DNA of 14,756 nt from Bacillota bacterium (GTDB lineage: Bacteria > Bacillota > UBA994), in NCBI GenBank assembly GCA_018725535.1, contig QLUS01000031.1, positions 1 through 14,756 of the forward strand, in the 5' to 3' direction. This document shows positions 7,393 to 14,242 of the stretch, piece by piece (within the stretch, counting starts at the first letter, position 1; the number at the start of each line of letters is the position of its first letter). A model generated the notes under the pieces. That model had not been told where the DNA came from, did not search any database, and saw nothing but the letters and a program-made list of their open reading frames with translations. The translations under genes and the position numbers were made by a program.

Positions 7393-7679
7393 TGTTTAGG
7401 TTGCCAAACTTCTTTTTGGTGTTTCTGGTTAAACCGGCAGCATGGCGTCTCCCCCTGATTTTCCCTGTGCCTCTCTTTCTTGTGGACGAGCTACTGGAGA
7501 TTGGTGAGACTGCCTACTACTTCTTTGGCCGTAAACATGTCCCGCGCAAGTGGCGGGAGACAGCAAGCAGGGGTATAGAAGGAATGCGCCGTGTTTGGCG
7601 CAGTACCCGCCGCGCGGGGACTTTTACGCTGGTAGACGTAGAGGCAAGGGGCGTGCGGATATGGGTGCGCCTGTTCTGA
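7392..7679 (+). CDS. Small membrane-associated protein, unrecognised
   Basis: I do not recognise this 95-residue protein. Its ATG overlaps the stop of the DUF2089 gene by one base, so it is probably translated by coupling; no clear ribosome binding site of its own is seen. The first 37 residues are strongly hydrophobic and proline-rich (FFLVFLV, then LPLIFPVPLFLVDELLEI), suggesting membrane association. A basic middle (about 46-70, rich in R and K) and a short beta-like end (FTLVDVEARGVRIWVRLF) follow. Residues 26-37, VPLFLVDELLEI, line up with LPMSLVEAAMDL in the SHOCT-like protein encoded next. Position and coupling support a real gene of the same envelope module. Confidence 0.65.
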   Translation: MFRLPNFFLVFLVKPAAWRLPLIFPVPLFLVDELLEIGETAYYFFGRKHVPRKWRETASRGIEGMRRVWRSTRRAGTFTLVDVEARGVRIWVRLF

Positions 7680-7700
7680 GTTGGATAGTTAAGCCGAGAG

Positions 7701-7750
7701 TTAATAAAATTAATATATGTGTTGACATCATCAAGGGAAAGGGATAGAAT
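7701..7750 (+). promoter_or_regulatory. Strong internal sigma-A promoter, with an AT-rich palindrome upstream
   Basis: TTGACA (7722-7727), a 17-bp spacer and TAGAAT (7745-7750) form a near-consensus promoter; transcription should start near 7757. A 13-base palindrome TTAATAAAATTAA (7701-7713) lies just upstream of the -35, where an UP element or operator would sit. It should drive the SHOCT-like, PspC and YvlD-like genes separately from the DUF2089 promoter. Confidence 0.8.
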
Positions 7751-7772
7751 TGGCTTGAGGGGAGGGTTAATT

Positions 7773-8153
7773 GTGGAAAATGAAAGACTGCAGATTCTTA
7801 GGCTGGTGCAAGAGGGAAAGGTTACGCCTGACGAGGCCACGAAGCTCCTGCAGGCGCTAGAGGGCAAGAGCGCGGGAAACGTTGTTTCCACTAGCAGTGG
7901 CAAGATGCTCCGCATGCGCGTTACGGAAAGTGGGGGCACCAAGGTAAATCTGAACTTGCCTATGTCCTTAGTCGAGGCAGCGATGGATCTAGTAATTAAG
8001 TTTGTGCCTGAGTTTGTGCCTGAGTTTGTGCATGATGAAAAACTGCGTGGGATTGACCTTGCAGTTGTGATGGAGGCAATCAAGCAAGGGCTTACCGGGA
8101 AAATTGTCGAAGTAGACAGTGAGGAAGCAAAGGTCGAAATTTCCGTGGAATAG
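7773..8153 (+). CDS. SHOCT-like (YvlB N-terminal-like) domain protein
   Basis: A 126-residue protein beginning with the helix pair RLQILRLVQEGKVTPDEATKLL (residues 5-26), the SHOCT-like/YvlB_N motif found at the start of many DUF4097 and related envelope-stress proteins. A beta-like segment MLRMRVTESGGTKVNLNLP and an amphipathic helix SLVEAAMDLVIKFV follow. There is no DUF4097 beta-helix, so it is shorter than YvlB. Residues 77-88 contain a triplicated FVPE/FVPE/FVHD tract. The start is GTG 7773, with AGGGGAGGG (7758-7766) 6 nt upstream; the frame extends upstream to TTG 7719, but that overlaps the promoter. No signal peptide or membrane segment is clear. It may act on, or sense through, the membrane proteins encoded downstream; that is inference. 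Confidence 0.75.
   Translation: MENERLQILRLVQEGKVTPDEATKLLQALEGKSAGNVVSTSSGKMLRMRVTESGGTKVNLNLPMSLVEAAMDLVIKFVPEFVPEFVHDEKLRGIDLAVVMEAIKQGLTGKIVEVDSEEAKVEISVE
8001..8036 (+). repeat. In-frame 12-bp triplication inside the SHOCT-like gene
   Basis: TTTGTGCCTGAG occurs twice in tandem (8001-8012 and 8013-8024), followed by a diverged third copy TTTGTGCATGAT (8025-8036). It encodes FVPE-FVPE-FVHD and keeps the frame. Confidence 0.9.
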
Positions 8154-8164
8154 CAGTATACTGC
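8153..8164. promoter_or_regulatory. 12-bp perfect palindrome before the PspC gene
   Basis: GCAGTATACTGC reads the same on both strands. It begins at the last base of the SHOCT-like gene stop codon and lies about 25 bp before the PspC start. It could be an operator half-site pair, but no promoter elements are visible near it and chance is possible. Confidence 0.3.
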
Positions 8165-8188
8165 AGACAGATTGGTAGCGGAGGGATT

Positions 8189-8377
8189 ATGGATATGGAG
8201 AAGCGCCTTTACCGTTCGCGGTCGCAGCGCATGTTGGGTGGAGTATGCGGTGGCTTGGCTGAGTATCTAAACACTGATCCTACGGTAATCAGGCTATTGT
8301 GGGTGCTTTTCGCCTTGGGCATGGGCGGGGTCATCGCTTACCTCATAGCGTGGGTCATTGTGCCGGAGGAGGCTTAA
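8189..8377 (+). CDS. PspC domain protein (YvlC-like)
   Basis: A 62-residue protein made almost entirely of a PspC domain: RLYRSRSQRMLGGVCGGLAEYLNTDPTVIRLLW (by parts, residues 5-37), then a hydrophobic segment FALGMGGVIAYLIAWVIV ending in PEE. PspC proteins are small inner-membrane proteins of phage-shock and envelope-stress systems, and Bacillus subtilis YvlC is a member. GGAGGG (8180-8185) is 3 nt before ATG 8189; a second ATG at 8195 has 9 nt spacing and may be the true start. It follows the SHOCT-like gene by 35 bases and precedes the YvlD-like gene by 7, consistent with one transcript. Confidence 0.92.
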   Translation: MDMEKRLYRSRSQRMLGGVCGGLAEYLNTDPTVIRLLWVLFALGMGGVIAYLIAWVIVPEEA

Positions 8378-8384
8378 GACGCCT

Positions 8385-8744
8385 ATGCCAAACAAGTTCC
8401 TGTTGCGCGTTTTGTTTAACGGTGTCGGGCTCTGGCTAGTCACCGAGTACCTAGTGCAGGGCATCAGCATCACATCGACCCAGTCACTAGCTATAGCGGC
8501 GTTGGTGCTCGGAATAGTCAACGCCATAGTCCGTCCCATCGTGATTATCCTCTCGCTGCCCCTTAACATCCTCACGCTGGGGCTGCTGACGCTCGTCATC
8601 AACGGCCTGATGCTCAGCCTCACCGCAGTTCTCGTGCCCGGCTTCTACATTGCAGGCTTTTGGACGGCGGTGTGGGGCGCAATCGTGCTGACGGTTATCA
8701 GTTATGTGCTGACTGCACTGCTGGTGGATAGGGAGCGATATTAG
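8385..8744 (+). CDS. YvlD-like four-helix membrane protein (phage holin IV superfamily)
   Basis: A 119-residue integral membrane protein of the YvlD / mycobacterial-type four-TMS holin superfamily. Four hydrophobic segments are visible: about 7-24, 33-50 (SLAIAALVLGIVNAIV), 52-86 (IVIILSLPLNILTLGLLTLVINGLML) and 95-113 (FWTAVWGAIVLTVISYVLTALL). The conserved family signature NAIVRPIVIILSLPLNILTLG is present. ATG 8385 was chosen because the homologous region starts there (LLRVLFNGVGLWL); GGAGGAGG (8365-8372) is 12 nt upstream, somewhat far. The order SHOCT-like, PspC, YvlD-like parallels yvlBCD of Bacillus subtilis, which I recall as envelope-stress (sigma-W) regulated. It ends the cluster before a repeat tract and a terminator. 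The biochemical role of the family is not settled. Confidence 0.9.
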   Translation: MPNKFLLRVLFNGVGLWLVTEYLVQGISITSTQSLAIAALVLGIVNAIVRPIVIILSLPLNILTLGLLTLVINGLMLSLTAVLVPGFYIAGFWTAVWGAIVLTVISYVLTALLVDRERY

Positions 8745-8749
8745 ACGCG

Positions 8750-8770
8750 GGCTCACGGCTCACGGCTCAC
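8750..8770 (-). repeat. Short 7-bp repeat tract, inverted copy of array 1 unit
   Basis: Three exact tandem copies of GGCTCAC lie just after the YvlD-like stop codon. The reverse complement is GTGAGCC, one base from the GTGAGCT unit of array 1, so the same repeat family appears here in the opposite orientation. The following bases keep a degraded relative (GGCATTGCACGGCGG), and the loop of the adjoining terminator contains CTCACGG. Confidence 0.8.
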
Positions 8771-8795
8771 GGCATTGCACGGCGGTCTGCACCCC

Positions 8796-8817
8796 CGCGC
8801 CTCACGGCGCGTTTTTT
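8796..8817 (+). terminator. Intrinsic terminator of the DUF2089-YvlD cluster
   Basis: A perfect 6-bp GC stem, CGCGCC (8796-8801) and GGCGCG (8806-8811), with a TCAC loop, is followed at once by six T residues. It lies about 50 bp after the YvlD-like stop and just before the ABC promoter, so it separates the two operons. Confidence 0.9.
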
Positions 8818-8823
8818 CTTGTA

Positions 8824-8852
8824 TTGCCGAAAAATAAGCGTAGCGATACAAT
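8824..8852 (+). promoter_or_regulatory. Promoter of the ABC exporter operon
   Basis: TTGCCG (8824-8829) and TACAAT (8847-8852) are separated by exactly 17 bp, a good sigma-A promoter, with the start expected near 8859. An inverted repeat TTGTAT (8819-8824) and ATACAA (8846-8851) brackets the spacer and overlaps both hexamers, a possible operator for a local repressor. No regulator gene adjoins it in the window. Confidence 0.7.
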
Positions 8853-8888
8853 ATGCTTGACGTGGAGCGGCAGAAAGGCAGTGACACC

Positions 8889-10649
8889 ATGGGAGTTGTA
8901 ATCCGTTTGCTGCGCCAAGTGCAGCCTTACAGGTGGCGTGTAGCTCTCGCGCTCGGCATGGTTTTCATGAGCACGGGGCTGGTAGCGGTGCAACCCATGC
9001 TGATTCGGTTCACAGTGGACGAGGTTTTTCAAGCGGGACGGTGGCACTTGCTTGGTTGGGTAGCGCTCGGACTGCTTCTAGCTACCGTCCTGCGCTCGGC
9101 CTTTGGCTATCTTGAGCGCATCAGCATGGAGTGGATTGCCCAGCGTACGATTTATGATCTGCGTAACGCCATCTACCATCATCTGCAGTCACTTTCCTTT
9201 AGCTTTTACGACCAAGCCCAAACCGGTGAGCTGATGTCGCGGGCTACCGCCGACGTGGAAATGCTGCGCCGTTTCCTGAGCTTCGGCATCTTGCGTCTGA
9301 CGAGCAGCGCACTGACGCTTGTTGTCGTCATGACGTTGCTCCTGACGATGGATATTCGTCTGGCATTAGTTTCAATGGTCAGCATTCCGCTGCTCGTTTT
9401 CGCTATTTGGCGGTTTGCGACCACTGTGCGCCCGCGCTATAAGCAGATACAAGAGCAGCTGGGCGCTATAACTGCCGTGCTGCAAGAAGCTATCGCCGGG
9501 GTACGCGTAGTGCGCGCCTTTGCGCAGGAAGACCGCGAAATCGAGCGCTTTCGCCGCGAAAATTGGCGCTACCTAGACTTAAACATCACCACGGTGCGTT
9601 TGTGGGCCCTGTACTTCCCCCTGATGACCTTTCTCGGCGGCCTCGGCAGCACGGTGGTGCTGTGGTATGGCGGCAGCCGCGTTATCGCTGGCGAGCTCTC
9701 TGTAGGTGCTATGATTGCTTTTCAGACACTCTTGATGCAGCTCGTTATGCCCATACGTATGCTCGGCTGGCTAGTCAATATGGCTAGTCAAGCGGCAGCG
9801 GCGGGGCAGCGCGTATACACCATTTTGGACACGGCAAGTGATGTGCGGGACAAGCCAAGCGCGGTAGAGCTGGTGCGTCCGGCTGGGCATGTGCGCTTTA
9901 ACCGCGTGTCGTTTTCGTATGATGGAAAGTCCTCCGTGCTTGACGATGTCTCGATTGACGCAAAGCCCGGCCAGATCATTGCTTTGCTTGGCACCACAGG
10001 CTCTGGCAAGTCTACGGTAATCAATCTCATTCCGCGTTTCTACGATGTAACCGCAGGTAGCATTACCATAGACGGCATGGACGTGCGCGATGTGACCCTA
10101 AAGAGCCTGCGCGCCAATATCGGTATGGTGCTGCAGGAGACTTTCCTGTTTTCTGCCTCACTTAAGGATAACATTGCTTACGGCCGTCCCGGCGCTAAAG
10201 AGCACGAGCTTATCGCTGCCGCTAAAGCTGCACAAATCCACGACTTTATCCTCTCGCTGCCCGAGGGCTACAACACCTTAATCGGCGAGCGGGGCATCGG
10301 TTTGTCGGGAGGGCAAAAGCAGCGCGTGGCTGTGGCGCGGGCTTTACTGATGGACCCGCGCGTCTTGATTCTCGATGAAGCTACGTCCAGTGTAGACAGC
10401 GAAACCGAATTAGCTATGCAGCGAGCACTGCAGGCCGTTATGCGTAACCGCACCACCTTTGTTATTGCCCAGCGACTGTCTACAGTACGGGGCGCCCACC
10501 AAATCATCGTTCTGCAGGAAGGACAAATTGTGGAGCAGGGGACACACGACACGCTGCTTGCGCAAAACGGTATCTACCGCGAGATTTATGACCTGCAGTT
10601 CAGACAACAGGACAGCACACAGAATCAAACAGACAAGGGGGGTGAGTAA
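8889..10649 (+). CDS. Heterodimeric ABC exporter, first subunit
   Basis: A 586-residue half-transporter: a six-helix type I exporter membrane domain (about 1-310) fused to an ATPase domain. Walker A GTTGSGKST is at 368-376, the Q-loop in VLQETFLFS, signature LSGGQ at 472-476, Walker B ILDE ending at E497, and a D-loop SSVD. The switch (H-loop) histidine is replaced by glutamine: IAQRLST, Q528. That change, with the companion's altered signature, fits the degenerate ATP site of LmrCD/YheHI (BmrCD)-type heterodimers, which export drugs, lipids or peptides; the substrate cannot be read here. The start is ATG 8889, with GAAAGG upstream; ATG 8853 in the same frame lies before the predicted transcription start. 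The stop directly abuts the next start. Confidence 0.93.
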   Translation: MGVVIRLLRQVQPYRWRVALALGMVFMSTGLVAVQPMLIRFTVDEVFQAGRWHLLGWVALGLLLATVLRSAFGYLERISMEWIAQRTIYDLRNAIYHHLQSLSFSFYDQAQTGELMSRATADVEMLRRFLSFGILRLTSSALTLVVVMTLLLTMDIRLALVSMVSIPLLVFAIWRFATTVRPRYKQIQEQLGAITAVLQEAIAGVRVVRAFAQEDREIERFRRENWRYLDLNITTVRLWALYFPLMTFLGGLGSTVVLWYGGSRVIAGELSVGAMIAFQTLLMQLVMPIRMLGWLVNMASQAAAAGQRVYTILDTASDVRDKPSAVELVRPAGHVRFNRVSFSYDGKSSVLDDVSIDAKPGQIIALLGTTGSGKSTVINLIPRFYDVTAGSITIDGMDVRDVTLKSLRANIGMVLQETFLFSASLKDNIAYGRPGAKEHELIAAAKAAQIHDFILSLPEGYNTLIGERGIGLSGGQKQRVAVARALLMDPRVLILDEATSSVDSETELAMQRALQAVMRNRTTFVIAQRLSTVRGAHQIIVLQEGQIVEQGTHDTLLAQNGIYREIYDLQFRQQDSTQNQTDKGGE

Positions 10650-12491
10650 ATGCGCGGCGGCGGCAGCGTTGGCGGAGCAGGGGGTCCTATGGGTCCCATG
10701 GGGCGGCTCGATATCGATGCGGTAGAAGTTAAAGTTGAAACCAAGGTGCTGCGGCGTATAGTGCCCTATGTCCGACCGTATACTTGGCACTTGGTGGCGG
10801 GGCTGGCCTTTATGTTGTTAGTCACAGTCACCGGCCTCGTAGCGCCCTACCTTGAGGCCGTAGTTATCGACAGGTACATTCTTAATCAGGCTGGGTTGTC
10901 GGGTGAGGCACGGGCGGCAGGAGTAACACGCATCGCCCTAGTGTATATCGCGCTTTTTGTGGCTGGGTGGGTGTGCTCGTACTGGCAGACATTCTTTGTT
11001 GCGTGGGCGGGGCAAAACGTTATTTTCGCCCTGCGGCAGAAAATGTTCAATCATCTGCAGAAGCTGTCTCTTTCCTTCTACGATAATCTCGAGGCAGGCC
11101 GAATAATGAGCCGCCTCACTAACGACGTCAACAGCTTAAATGAGCTGGTTTCTTCCGGTATACTTAATGTCGTTAATGACGCTGTTACGTTGCTCGGCAC
11201 TGTATTTATCCTTGTGCGCCTAGATTGGCGGCTGGCGCTCTTTACTTTCACTACTTTCCCCTTGCTGTGGTTCGTGGCGACAGGGTTTCGCGGCAAAATG
11301 CAGCGCGCTTACCACGATGTGCGCCGCAAAGCCGCCACGGTGAATGCCAGTCTACAGGAGAGCATTTCCGGTGTGCGCGTCACGCAATCCTTTGTGCGCG
11401 AGGAACGCAATGCACAGCACTTCGATTCGACAAACATGGACAATATGCAGGCTAATATGCAGGCAGCGCAGGTTAACTCGGCCTTTATCCCGCTCGTGGA
11501 AATTGTGTCGACGCTGGGCGTATGTATTGTCGTCTGGTACGGGGGCATTCGCATCCAAAGCGGCGCGCTGACCATCGGCGTAGTCTATGCTTTTTTGCGC
11601 TACATGTCCCGCTTCTTTATGCCCATCCGCGACCTGAGTCAAGTCTACAATGTCTGGCAGTCTGCCACGGTCTCTATCGACCGTATTTTTGAGCTATTAG
11701 ACATGGAGCCTAGCGTCAAAGACAGCCAAGACGCTTTCGAGCTTCCCCCGGTTGTCGGACACGTGCGCTTTCTGGACGTAACTTTTGGCTATAAAGCAGA
11801 CTTGCCGGTGCTGCACGGTGTAAACATCGACATTCCGCCGGGACGCACCGTCGCCGTCGTAGGAGCCACGGGTGCCGGCAAAAGCTCGCTGATTAATCTC
11901 TTGTGCCGGTTTTACGACCCGCAGGTTGGGAGCATCACCCTAGATGGCTACGATTTGCGCGATGTCACGCAGCGCTCGTTGCATCAACAAGTAGGGCTGG
12001 TGCTGCAAGACACTTTTATCTTTTCCGGCACAGCAGGGGAGAACATTCGCTATGGCAAGCCGAACGCCACCGACAGCGAGGTCATTGCCGTAGCGCAAGC
12101 GGTGAATGCACACGAGTTCATCACCAAGCTGCCACAAGGTTATAACACCCCCGTCCACGAGCGCGGCGCTCGCCTCTCGGTCGGCCAGCGTCAGCTGATT
12201 GCCTTTGCCCGCGCGCTCCTCAGCAACCCGCGCGTGCTAATCCTTGACGAAGCTACCTCAAGCGTCGATGCCTACACCGAAGTCTTGATTCAAAAAGCAC
12301 TAGTTACACTACTTAAAGGGCGCACAGCGTTTATCATTGCACACCGCCTTTCAACGCTTAGGCAAGTAGACTTTGTCTTAGCCCTAGAACAAGGCCGCGT
12401 GGTCGAACAAGGCACGCCGGAGGAGCTCCTGCGGCAAGAGCGCGGCGTCTACCGCACCCTCTACGAAACACAAATGCGCTCCCTGCGGTGA
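10650..12491 (+). CDS. Heterodimeric ABC exporter, second subunit
   Basis: A 613-residue half-transporter that starts with ATG directly after the previous stop, with GGGGGGTGAG just upstream, so the two are translated together. A glycine- and methionine-rich N-terminal tail (residues 1-19, GGPMGPMG) precedes a six-helix membrane domain (about 35-345). The ATPase has Walker A GATGAGKSS (405-413), Q-loop VLQDTFIFS, signature LSVGQ (509-513) in place of LSGGQ, Walker B ILDE with E534, SSVD, and a normal switch histidine H565 in IAHRLST. Paired with the first subunit, its own Walker motifs and the partner's LSGGQ form the canonical site. It resembles LmrD/YheH-type subunits. It converges with the rib operon over a 46-bp gap in which I see no convincing terminator. 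Confidence 0.93.
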   Translation: MRGGGSVGGAGGPMGPMGRLDIDAVEVKVETKVLRRIVPYVRPYTWHLVAGLAFMLLVTVTGLVAPYLEAVVIDRYILNQAGLSGEARAAGVTRIALVYIALFVAGWVCSYWQTFFVAWAGQNVIFALRQKMFNHLQKLSLSFYDNLEAGRIMSRLTNDVNSLNELVSSGILNVVNDAVTLLGTVFILVRLDWRLALFTFTTFPLLWFVATGFRGKMQRAYHDVRRKAATVNASLQESISGVRVTQSFVREERNAQHFDSTNMDNMQANMQAAQVNSAFIPLVEIVSTLGVCIVVWYGGIRIQSGALTIGVVYAFLRYMSRFFMPIRDLSQVYNVWQSATVSIDRIFELLDMEPSVKDSQDAFELPPVVGHVRFLDVTFGYKADLPVLHGVNIDIPPGRTVAVVGATGAGKSSLINLLCRFYDPQVGSITLDGYDLRDVTQRSLHQQVGLVLQDTFIFSGTAGENIRYGKPNATDSEVIAVAQAVNAHEFITKLPQGYNTPVHERGARLSVGQRQLIAFARALLSNPRVLILDEATSSVDAYTEVLIQKALVTLLKGRTAFIIAHRLSTLRQVDFVLALEQGRVVEQGTPEELLRQERGVYRTLYETQMRSLR

Positions 12492-12537
12492 GGCAGGGTT
12501 AGCTAGCCTGCAACCGTCGGTCGCGCATTAGGTGGAC

Positions 12538-13010
12538 TCAATGCTTCGACTTCATTGTCCGCAATAAGTTGGCCATCTCAATCGCGGTCATGGCTGCTTC
12601 GAAACCCTTATTTCCAGCCTTGGTTCCTGCTCGTTCAATGGCTTGCTCAATCGTGTCGGTCGTTAGTACGCCAAAGATTACCGGGAGTCCGGTTTGCAGG
12701 CCGACCTGCGCAATTCCCTTACTGACCTCGGAGCTGACATATTCGAAATGAGGTGTAGCTCCACGGATTACAGCACCAAGACAGATGACCGCATCAAAAT
12801 TGCGAGATTCCGCCATATAGCGGGCAGCAAGAGGGATCTCAAATGCGCCGGGTACCCAACTTAGGGTGATGTCATCCAAGGCGACACCATGACGGACTAG
12901 AGCGTCTTTTGCACCTTCTATTAATTTTGAGGTAACGATTCGTTAAATCGGCCTGCGACGATGCCAACTCTCATGCCCTGGGCGAGGAAGTTCCCTTCTA
13001 GTACTTTCAT
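12538..13010 (-). pseudogene. ribH: Lumazine synthase RibH with a -1 frameshift
   Basis: RibH condenses the ribityl-diaminouracil with dihydroxybutanone phosphate to give lumazine, the precursor of riboflavin. The start is ATG 13010, with AAGGAGG (13026-13020) 9 nt upstream. The first frame reads normally from MKVLEGNFLAQGMRVGIVAG to FNESL, then hits stops (TAA TAG). The other frame resumes exactly in register with SKLIEGAKDALVRHGV and continues to the normal end, with WVPGAFEIPLAA, GAVIRGATPHFEYV, FGVLTTDTIEQAIERAGTK and GNKG. The break is near 12933/12934: one extra base, for example TTAACC instead of TTACC on the coding strand, restores the family sequence SLTSKL. The repaired protein would be about 157 residues, the usual size. 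It is either a recent mutation or a sequence error; all else is intact. Confidence 0.9.
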
Positions 13011-13045
13011 GCTTGTTTGCCTCCTTAATGTCTAGAGTAAGTGAC

Positions 13046-14233
13046 CTAGTTTAGTTTTTTAGTTTCAAGATAGCTCCTACACGTTTCGCCTACAGACAGA
13101 GCAATCGGAACTCGCTCTACCACTTCTAGGCCGTATCCTTGTAGCCCAGCAATTTTGCGTGGATTGTTAGTGAGCAGTCTAATTTTTCTTACGCCCAAGT
13201 CAGCTAACATCTGCGCACCAATGCCGTAATCTCTAAGATCAGCAGGAAATCCCAAAGCCTCGTTGGCCTCTACAGTGTCCATGCCTTGTTCCTGCAGGCG
13301 ATAGGCTTTGATCTTAGCTTCAAGACCGATACCGCGACCTTCTTGGCGCAGGTACAGCACCACGCCCCTTTCCTCTTTTTTGATCGCGTCTAGCGCATAC
13401 CTTAGTTGAGGGCCACAGTCACATCGGAGGGAGTCCAGCACGTCACCAGTGAAGCACTCGGAGTGAACCCGGACTAGTACTGCCTCGTCACGATTGAGAT
13501 CCCCCTTGTAAACGGCGGAATGAGTCAAGCCCGTAGCATGCTCAATGAAAGTCGTGACATTAAACTCTCCGTGTCTAGTCGGCATATGCGCAGTGGCAGT
13601 GGGCTTAACTAAACGTTCGTGCTGACGCCTATAGGATATTAGCTCAGCGATGCTGCACACTTTTAAGTCATGCTTCGCAGCATACTCCATCAGATCTGGC
13701 AAACGGGCCATAGACCCATCATCCTTCATTATTTCGCAAATCACCCCAGCTGGTCTCAGCCCTGCCAATAGCGCTAAGTCCACCGAGGCCTCAGTGTGAC
13801 CAGCGCGCTTTAGCACTCCACCTGGTTGGGCGCGGAGAGGGAAAATATGGCCGGGTCGTATAAAGTCTTCGGGCTTTGCGGCAGGGTCTACGGCGAGCGT
13901 AATGGTTAGCGCTCGGTCCGCTGCGGAAATACCTGTGCTGATTCCTTTTTTAGCATCAATCGACACGGTAAAGGCAGTTCCCCGAAGGTCAGTATTCACC
14001 TCTACCATCTGAGGTAGATCGAGCTGTTTGACCCTCTCAGCAGGTAGGGATAGGCAGACCAGCCCACGACCATAAGTCACCATAAAGTTAATGGCCTCGG
14101 CGGTCGCTTTTTCAGCGGCCATTACCAAGTCCCCCTCGTTTTCCCTGCCTTCGTCATCCACCACTATAATCATTTTACCACGGCGAATTTCTTCGATAAC
14201 CTCAGTTATGGGTGCTAGTTGCACGCTTGACAC
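13046..14233 (-). CDS. ribBA: Bifunctional DHBP synthase / GTP cyclohydrolase II (RibBA)
   Basis: A 395-residue fusion supplying both branches of riboflavin synthesis. The N-terminal domain (about 1-200) makes dihydroxybutanone phosphate from ribulose 5-phosphate and shows DDEGRENEGDLVMAAE (D26-E41) and GHTEASVDLA. The C-terminal domain (about 205-395) opens GTP and shows VRVHSECFTGDVLDSLRCDC, with zinc-ligand cysteines C260, C271 and C273, plus LRQEGRGIGL. The length is normal. The start is GTG 14233, 9 bases after the ribE stop; the GAGAGGGGAG ribosome binding site is very close to it, so the second GTG, at 14224, is a possible alternative. ribH follows 35 bases later. The gene order ribE-ribBA-ribH matches the Bacillus rib operon. 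The FMN riboswitch usual before such operons would lie outside the window. Confidence 0.96.
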   Translation of the reverse strand: MSSVQLAPITEVIEEIRRGKMIIVVDDEGRENEGDLVMAAEKATAEAINFMVTYGRGLVCLSLPAERVKQLDLPQMVEVNTDLRGTAFTVSIDAKKGISTGISAADRALTITLAVDPAAKPEDFIRPGHIFPLRAQPGGVLKRAGHTEASVDLALLAGLRPAGVICEIMKDDGSMARLPDLMEYAAKHDLKVCSIAELISYRRQHERLVKPTATAHMPTRHGEFNVTTFIEHATGLTHSAVYKGDLNRDEAVLVRVHSECFTGDVLDSLRCDCGPQLRYALDAIKKEERGVVLYLRQEGRGIGLEAKIKAYRLQEQGMDTVEANEALGFPADLRDYGIGAQMLADLGVRKIRLLTNNPRKIAGLQGYGLEVVERVPIALSVGETCRSYLETKKLN

Positions 14234-14242
14234 ACTCCCCTC

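Noticed and set aside
7517..8083. 188-codon minus-strand open frame
   Set aside because: It is antisense to the 95-residue and SHOCT-like genes and crosses their promoter; it is serine-rich, lacks a recognisable domain, and is a typical shadow frame.
11352..11642. Minus-strand frames inside the second ABC gene
   Set aside because: Fully antisense to a well-conserved gene, with no start signals.
12493..12511. Terminator between the ABC operon and ribH
   Set aside because: GCAGG and CCTGC can pair over only 5 bp with a 9-base loop, and there is no T-run on either strand.
12538..13010. Programmed frameshifting in ribH
   Set aside because: The bases before the stops (CCT CAA AAT TAA) do not form an in-frame slippery heptamer, and lumazine synthase is not known to use recoding.
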